A program made the position numbers and the translations under genes. DNA of 64,000 nucleotides from Elymus sibiricus (lineage: Eukaryota; Streptophyta; Magnoliopsida; Poales; Poaceae): positions 141,278,001 to 141,342,000 of the forward strand of contig CM077670.1 in the NCBI GenBank assembly GCA_039707655.1, read 5' to 3'. Of this stretch, positions 58,028 to 64,000 are shown piece by piece (positions within the stretch are counted from its first letter, which is position 1; each line of letters begins with the position of its first letter). The notes below the pieces were generated by a model. It saw only the letters and a list, made by a program, of their open reading frames with translations, was not told the DNA's origin and did not search any database.

Positions 58028-58516
58028 TGTCGGTGTAAAAACCGGCAGACCTCGGGGTAGGGGGTCCCGAGCTGTGGATCTCAGACAGATGGTAACAGGA
58101 ACAGGGAGACGATGTTTACCCAGGTTCGGGCCCTCTTGATGAAGGTAAAACCCTACGTCCTGCTCTTGTTTATATTGATGGAGAAGTATCAAGTACAGAG
58201 TTGATCTACCTCGAGATCGTATGATCTAGTCCTAAGGCTAGGTGAATGAGATTGTGTTGAGGTCCCCTCTATAGGCTAAACCCTTCGGTTTATATACACG
58301 CTGGATAGGGTATCTAGGGTTACAAGGTCGGTATCCAGGCGAGGAGGCAGCAGGGGGAGTCTTAGAGTATACTTCAAGTCTTTCACAGATGTAATCTTGT
58401 TCTTCCTTCTCGCATGCATCTTCTGGAGTCTGTCTTGATAAGAATGAGGGCCCACTGGCCCAACCCGAGGAGTACGAGCCGACTAGGTTGGTACCCCCTA
58501 GTCCAGGACACCGTCA
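58028..58516 (-). repeat. 3' LTR of the right-hand Gypsy element (489 bp)
   Basis: TG...CA bounded, with the well-known Triticeae text 'gggtagggggtcccgagctgtggatct' and 'tacccaggttcgggccctcttgatg'. A minus-strand TATA is possible at about 58285-58295 (reverse of 'ggtttatatacacg'). Confidence 0.85.
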
Positions 58517-58530
58517 GTAGCCCCCGAACT
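58517..58530 (-). other. Polypurine tract of the right-hand Gypsy element
   Basis: Minus strand AGTTCGGGGGCTAC directly before the LTR. The core GGGGGCTA parallels the tract at 21601. Confidence 0.85.
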
Positions 58531-58990
58531 GGTCTTCTACGTCGAGGATGATCTCTTCAACGGTGGTAACTTCGGATCCGAAGTCCTTGGCTTGACAGAC
58601 AAGTTCCCCTTCGGAATTCTGGATCTCTTAGCTGCCCTTCTAAGGAGCGGCGTCTTGTAGACGAGGTTCAGCCAGGTTCTTTCCTCATCCAGGGTCATGA
58701 GTTTACTTAGTCTTGAAGGCTAGCCACCAAGGTGTGAATAGTACCCCATAGCCTGACAACTTTATCGAAGCGGCGCTACCCACGATGGGTCAGGCAGTTA
58801 CTGCCTATCTCAAATCATGGTTTGAGGCTGCCTTTTTACTGGCACGTCCCGTGAAGGTGGGGATCGTGCCCGTATTTTCAGGGAAATCATCAAGATTTTG
58901 TTTCCCCCCATGCATGTAACGGCATCTTCGGAGGAGGAGAGTGGCATTTTTATCGGCGCGGCAAGGGGGGCGCTTGGCCTTTCAGCGGCC

Positions 58991-58998
58991 TATAAGAG
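58991..58998 (+). promoter_or_regulatory. TATA-like box ahead of the antisense gene
   Basis: TATAAGAG, 126-133 bp upstream of the ATG at 59124 and on the gene's own strand, followed by a pyrimidine-rich leader. It suggests that the antisense gene has its own promoter rather than using the LTR, which points the other way. Confidence 0.45.
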
Positions 58999-59123
58999 TA
59001 AAAAGCTGACAGAGCCAGTAGTTACGCTCTCATTTCCCATGCCTTCTGCCTCCTCGAGCTCCAGCGCCCCGATCCAATCTCGCCTCATCCCACCTTTGCA
59101 CACCCGATCTTTCCCACCCAGCC

Positions 59124-61805
59124 ATGGCCGACACCCTCAAAGGGCACTGGGGGGGCTCCATCGTGACGGAGGGCATGCTTCAAGAACTGCGGAGTGCAGG
59201 GTACATCCCCGCCAACGTCGCCGCCCGCGCTCCAGATGCCGACCAGCAGGTGCCCGCCCCCAACCCTGGGGAGCGGGTAGTCTTCATCCCTCACCTCATC
59301 AGAGGCTTAGGATTCCCGCTGCACCCATTCGTGCGCGGGGTGATGTTCTACTATGGGCTCGACTTCCACCACATGGCCCCGAACTCCATCCTCCACCTCG
59401 CCTCCTTCATTACGGTGTGCGAGGCCTTCCTCCGCATCGATCCGCACTTCGGCCTATGGCTGAAGACCTTCGGCGTTAAGCCGAAGTCCAGCGGCTCTGA
59501 TCTGTCAGAGTGCGGATGTGCCATGGTTAGCAAGAATCAGGGGGCGCCTGGTTCGATGGCACCTTTATCGAGACGGTCAAGGAGTGGCAGTGGGAGTGGT
59601 TCTACATCACTGAGCCGCTCGCCGCTGGCCAGACCGAGGTCCCAGCCTTTTTGGCTGAGCCTCCAAGGAAGCTCAAGTCCTGCAAGGAGAAGGGCGTCCT
59701 CTGGGGAAACCCAGAGGAGGTGGAGACACTGATCAAGAAGATCCAGTGGTGGCTCCTCAAGAAGAAGCTCCAACTGCCCGACGTGGTCAACGTCATGCTC
59801 CATCGCCGCATCCTCCCGCTCCAACTCCGGGCCACCCCGATGTGGGAGCACAAATCCGGAGATGCGGGACCCGTCCTCAACTTCTTCCGCTCCTCCCTGG
59901 CCAGGATGTGGATGCGGCTCTTCAAGCTGGACAAGGACAAGATCCCCGAGGAGGGGAAGGACCTCGGCTTCGAGATTGGCTACACTGCCACACCGGTAAG
60001 TTTTCAATATACACGTGAATGCATTTCCTCAGCCCGCCTAGGGCATGCCTTAGCGACTCCTCCAGCGGGTTACCGCCCACCAGCGGGACGCCGGACTGTG
60101 CTGCCCCGGCTCCAGAAGGGCAAGGCGAGGTGACGTTGACCCCGGCCCCCAGGTTGACGCCGTGGGGGTCAAAGAGGTCGTCCAGGAAGGGCTGGGCCAA
60201 TCAGTGGCATAGCCGGAGTCTGCTCCGGCTCCACCGCCGTAGCCGGAGACCCACGAACCCAGCACCCAAGTGCTGGGGCCCGAGGTCTTTCTACCCTCAC
60301 CTCCCGCTCCAGGGCGGGCTAGCGTGAGGTGGACCGAAGAGGTGGAGGCAGCCTTGACAGGCTCCTCCCACAAGGAAGAGCACCACGTGTTGATTGGCAT
60401 GGCGCTGCAGGGATTCCGGTATGCTGAGGCCAGAATGCATGAGGTCTTCAAGGGCCTCGTTACGAGCTTCGAGGTAATCTTCTGTCTTTAAGGAAAAAAG
60501 GGCCTCTTCTGCTTAGTTTTATCAATCTTTGTAACTGTCCGAAGGCATATGTTACCCATCGTTTAGACGGCATGTTCAGTGAGTAGCCCCCGAGCCCAGG
60601 GCCAGTTTGAAAAACTGGTGTTGGGGTCAAAACATAGGAGCAGAGGAAAGAGTAGCCCCAAGGACTGATAAGACAAGATGTGTGTCCGAAGTGTCAATAA
60701 AGCGATCATGGGGCTCATTAAAAAGTGTTTTTGCAGGTTTCAACCTCGGCTCCGGGCTCCGCCTCCAAGGAGATTGCGGAGATGAGCTGGAAGCTTGAGA
60801 GGTCCGAAAAGGACCTCGACCTGATGAACAAGTAAGTCGAGCAGTCTCAAGGTAAGCGACCGATGCGTCGTGCTTTTTTTTTCTTCTTTGAAGTTTGATT
60901 TTGAGCAAGGACTGATACCGAACTGATTTGATAACAGCGGCATTGGCCGAGCTTGAGAGGCTCAAGGCCGAGCTCTTGACGGCTCGGCAAGAGGTCGAGC
61001 AGTAGAAGACTGCGACGGCCAAAGCGGAGAAAGACCTAGCCACTGAGAAGGTGGCTAGGGAGAAAAACCAGGCGCGAGTTCTGGAGGTCGAGGAGACTCT
61101 CAAGGGCGTGTATCTCGAACACGATTCCCTTGAGAAGAAGGAGAAAGAGACAGGCGAGCAGCTGCGAAAGCTACGCCTGTCTCATGCCGAGCTCCAGACC
61201 CGAAACCAGGCCGACCACCACGTGCTCCAGCAAGTGGAGAGGATAGCCGCGGGGAAGCTATATTTACTGCAATGTGTATTTGGCAGCAAGGGGTACATCG
61301 AGATCACCCAGCTATGGCGATCCGCGGAGGTCTTTGTCGATCTCCCGAAGAGCGTGGCGGATGTCGGCCTTCATTTTGGCCAACTAGAGGGCCATGAGGT
61401 GGAGAAGGCCTTCTGGAGTCAGTTCCAGGAGTCGTCGCAGTCGCAGTTGCTCAATCATCGGATGAAGCAACTAGCGGAACTTCTTCGGATGGCGAGGCCG
61501 GTGCTCCAAGACCTCTACGTCAATCTGTGGCCCACGGAGGTGTTGCTAGCCAGCTTCTTCGGGCTCCTGGTGCGACTACAAGAAGCTGTCCCGCAAGTCA
61601 ACCGCTGGAAGCGATCCGCGTGTCTGGAAGGAGCGCGGCGGGCGTATGCCTGCGTGAAAATGCACTTCCGGAAGGTGGAGGCGGAGGTTGTTGCTGCGGG
61701 GCCCCCGAAGGGAAGGCGTGCACCACGGAGCAGTTTTTTGCCGACGTGGAGGAGGGCGCCCGTCTTACCGAGGCCATGTGTCCTAAGGCCAACTTGTATT
61801 TCTAG
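59124..61805 (+). pseudogene. Antisense 'putative gypsy type transposon' (Transposase_28-like) gene, spliced, decayed
   Basis: ATG in good context (agccATGGCC). Four exons with GT-AG borders fit: 59124-59995, 60033-60473, 60737-60851, 60938-61805. Exon 1 holds the conserved N-terminal domain: ERVVFIPHLIRGLGFPLHPF, RGVMFYYGLDFHHMAPNSIL, FITVCEAFLRIDPHFGLWLK, then, after a one-base deletion near 59548, FDGTFIETVKEWQWEWFYIT and LRATPMWEH. Exons 3-4 encode a long coiled coil (AELERLKAELLTARQEVEQ, LEVEETLKGVYLEHDSLEKK), as usual in this family. Breaks: the frameshift in exon 1, TAA in exon 3 (DLMNK-stop), TAG in exon 4 (EVEQ-stop-KTA), and a frameshift before the C-terminus ending EAMCPKANLYF. The role of these ORFs is unknown; no DDE nuclease is visible, so 'transposase' is only the family's label. 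Confidence 0.75.
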
Positions 61806-63122
61806 GTAGCACTTCGGAATGCCGAACTGCATGTGATGTATAAAAGATTTCAAGTTATTTAATGAGTATGGTTGAAGTTCCTCTCATATGTTTAAGTTTT
61901 GTTTTTAATATTCCCCCTGTTTGACCGTGTTTAAATTGAAAGTGGCCAGTCGTCGGCTTTGACCCCTTTGTACAATATACAAAGGGTGCCCCTTTTAGGT
62001 GTTCATGACCCGTAGCCAACATCTCGGTTCCTGGGGGAGGTCTGTGCACATAGGGACTAGGCAATCAGACTATGGTGGCTTTATGACTTTCACTTAGTCA
62101 TAGGAGTTTGACGGTGGGGACCGATGACGAGCCCCCAGTGAGTAAAGTGGTCGGCTTAGTCAGCCAAGGTCTATGCCCATGCCAACTTCGGCCCATTCGA
62201 GGAAGAAGCCCTTCATTTGACACGGGTGTTCTCTAACGACACATCGCTTGACGCGGTCTTCGGATGGCCGACCAGTTTTCGCTTACCTAGATAGTCAGTC
62301 TTCGGCTTTCTCCACTGAGGTGCTCTGCCAGTTAAACTAGCGCCACTATCACAGTGGTTCTCCCATTACACCCTTAGCCGAATTTGTTGGGAACGTAAGG
62401 GGTACACATAGGAGCCGGGCAACCCAACTATTGACCAAAATCTAGGTTCGAAATTGATGCATATAGTGCAACATCCGAGATGCCGAGTACTTTGGACTTT
62501 TGTTTCAGGGTGTAAAATCGAAACCCTTTAGCAATTGTATCTTGAAGATGTGGGCAGTGCTTGTAAGAAAATGCATTTGAAAACATTTATGGGTACGATT
62601 TCTTTATTTCCAAGCTTTACATGCCAAACATTTGAGGAAAGGAACTAAGCAAGATACAATGCGTGTAAAGATAATGAGGGAGAAACTAAAAGAAAATAGG
62701 GCGGATCATGTCATCGGGTCTATGAGCCCGGGCCGCTTCCTGCCGCACATCTGCGTCTCTGTGCTGTTGACCAGCTCGTCCTCATTGATAGCGGGGGTTG
62801 GTATTGGTAACGTGCAGCTTCGGCCAAGCATGCGCTTGATGCGTCCATTGGTCGATCCCTTCGAAGAGGTCTACAACTGTTAGTTGTGTGGTTGAAGCCA
62901 CATGCGCATGCTAATATTGGCTAGCTCTTTGACAGAACCCTGCTGATATACGAGCCCAAGGCATCGTCGCTGCTCGGTCTAGCCAAGCCGACATCTCCAT
63001 TATCGTGGCTCCTCTACAACCCAGGAAATTTTCAGTGCGAAGTTTTGCACCCTGGGGACGTAGTGCCCCTTCCAAGGGAGGCGCGCGAGGAGCCCGTACC
63101 CCTACTTGGGGTGGGGAGGTGC
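61806..63122 (-). other. Non-coding stretch where RT, RNase H and integrase are missing
   Basis: 1.3 kb with ORFs no longer than about 85 codons. No YVDD, LNGxxxR, HHCC or DDE text on the minus strand. The first part (61806-61900) is probably the 3' UTR of the antisense gene. Confidence 0.6.
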
Positions 63123-64000
63123 CTATCCGAGGTCAACTGGCACAGCCCGCGTATGCTTCGAAGAGCTGGGGGTGCGCTTACCGCCACGGGCGGCCTCCTC
63201 GGATGCCTGTACCTCGGTTGCGAAAGCCGCAGTCTGCTCTTCCGTTCGGAGAGAGCATTCGGTGTTACCATTTACTGTAATAACGCCATTGAGTCCCGGC
63301 ATCTTGAGCTTAAGATAAGCGTAATGCGGGACTGCATTAAAGCAGGCGAATGCGGTGCGTCCTAGGAGCGCATGGTATCCGCTGCGAAAAGGTAGGATGT
63401 CGAAGATTAGCTCTTCGCTCCTGAAGTTCTCGGGTGATCCGAATACTACCTCCAGGGACACGGTTCCTGTGCAGGGAGCCTCGACCCCTGGTATTACACC
63501 TTTAAAGGTGGTGCTGGTAGGCTTAATCCGAGATGAGTCAATCCCCATCTTCTGTACTGTGTCCTCATAGATCAGGTTAAGGCTGCTTCCTCCGTCCATA
63601 AGGATGCGTGTCAGGTGAAAACCATCGACGATCAGGTCTAGGATGAGTGCGGCCAATCCGCCATGCCTGATGCTTGTCGGATGGTCATGTTTGTCAAATG
63701 TGATCGGGTAAGCCGACCACGCATTGTACTTCGGGGCCACAGGCTCTAACGCGTAGATGTCCCGAAGTAGGCGTTTCCTCTTCCTCTTGGGGATGTGGGT
63801 AACGTAAATCATGTTTACTTCTGTTACCTCATTAGGAAACTTCTTTTGGCCTCCATTGTTTGGCCGCTGAGGTTCATCCACATCTTCGCTGCGATTTTGG
63901 GTTTTATGTTAACCCTCTGTCGCTATCTTGCCGGCCTGCTTAGACCCAGCAATTCCTGTTGGTGTGGGTTGCTGGTTTTTCTTGAGTGCCATGAATTTGG
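63123..64000 (-). pseudogene. Gypsy gag C-terminus and aspartic protease (runs off window)
   Basis: Minus-strand frame from the window edge (KFMALKKNQQPTPTGIAGSK) through a TAA near 63908, then 252 codons from MDEPQRPNNGG to 63123. Landmarks: EVNMIYVTHIPKRKRKRLLR, AWSAYPITFDKHDHPTSIRH, the protease site RILMDGGSSLNLIYED, FKGVIPGVEAPCTGTVSLEV, FDILPFRSGYHALLGRTAF, LKLKMPGLNGVITVNGNTE. A retropepsin-type protease with DGGSS in place of DTGAS is normal for this Gypsy branch. Ends SSSKHTRAVPVDLG without running into RT, so the frame is cut by the pol deletion. Gag upstream lies outside the window. Confidence 0.85.

Larger units (their letters stand above)
58028..64000 (-). mobile_element. Gypsy element with antisense Transposase_28-type gene (3' part; continues past window)
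   Basis: 3' LTR 58028-58516 (489 bp; minus strand opens TGACGGTGTCC, ends ACACCGACA), then a purine tract, an antisense spliced ORF (59124-61805, +), a non-coding stretch, and gag-protease on the minus strand from 63123 to the window edge. RT, RNase H and integrase, which should lie between protease and the antisense gene, are absent from the 1.3 kb available. Same architecture as 20706-27599. Left flank pentamer is CCAGG; the right end is outside the window. Confidence 0.85.

Noticed and set aside
62300..62345. tRNA-like text on the minus strand (GGCGCTAGTTTAACTGGCAGAGCACC)
   Set aside because: Looks like a tRNA acceptor/D-arm, but no matching anticodon arm, T-arm (GGTTCGA) or acceptor partner follows within 50 bp.
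1..64000. Clustered short repeats that might suggest a CRISPR array, operons or ribosome binding sites
   Set aside because: Repeats are LTRs, MITE hairpins, CACTA subterminal repeats and LTR palindromes with unequal spacing; splice signals, primer binding sites and transposon content are those of a plant nuclear genome.

Overview
The window reads as intergenic DNA from a large grass genome, most likely Triticeae (wheat, barley, rye or a relative). I see no host gene that I can defend. The organism call rests on transposon content: long LTR retrotransposons nested in one another, LTRs opening with TGATACGTCTCC, Stowaway MITEs opening with CTCCCTCCGT, an LTR ending like barley Sukkula (from memory), a CACTA end with CCTATGCCGACA subterminal repeats, and Gypsy elements with GGGGGCTA-type polypurine tracts. 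Element families are described by structure; where I name one it is from memory and flagged.

Layout. 1-2046: LTR of a Gypsy-like family (+). 2047-8805: non-autonomous LTR element with TGATA...TATCA LTRs (-), its 3' LTR cut short. 8806-10285: L1-type LINE relic whose 5' piece is inverted. 10286-11475: LTR remnant with a TATA box. 11476-14982: Copia-like LTR plus internal tail (-); its LTR is split by a hAT element (11918-13278, perfect 8-bp target duplication) that itself carries a Stowaway MITE. 14983-17463: second copy of the first Gypsy-like family with LTR, primer site, a small ORF and a multi-zinc-knuckle ORF cut off by the next insertion. 17464-20705 and 27605-29760: a second TGATA element (-), split by a 6.9-kb Gypsy element (20706-27599, duplication AATAC). 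29761-40846: element with 4.15-kb LTRs and a non-coding interior (-). 40847-44524: 5' LTR and leader of a Sukkula-like element (+). 44525-48517: CACTA-like end, a second Stowaway, and unassigned AT-rich DNA. 48518-56736: decayed Copia element (+) with a solo LTR of its own family inserted near its 3' end. 56753-58027: LTR remnant. 58028-64000: Gypsy element (-) running off the right edge.

The most interesting theme is shared by the two Gypsy elements at 20706-27599 and 58028-64000. Both keep gag and protease on the minus strand and have lost most or all of RT, RNase H and integrase. Both carry a separate gene on the opposite strand between the pol remnant and the 3' LTR. In the right-hand element this is a spliced ORF of the 'putative gypsy type transposon' (Transposase_28) class, a type of antisense ORF known from Tat-lineage elements. 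In the middle element the antisense ORF is intact, 220 codons, and encodes a plant B3 DNA-binding domain with an acidic tail. Its own gag-pol frame is closed by four TAG codons, so the intact B3 ORF stands out and is the best candidate here for something undescribed.
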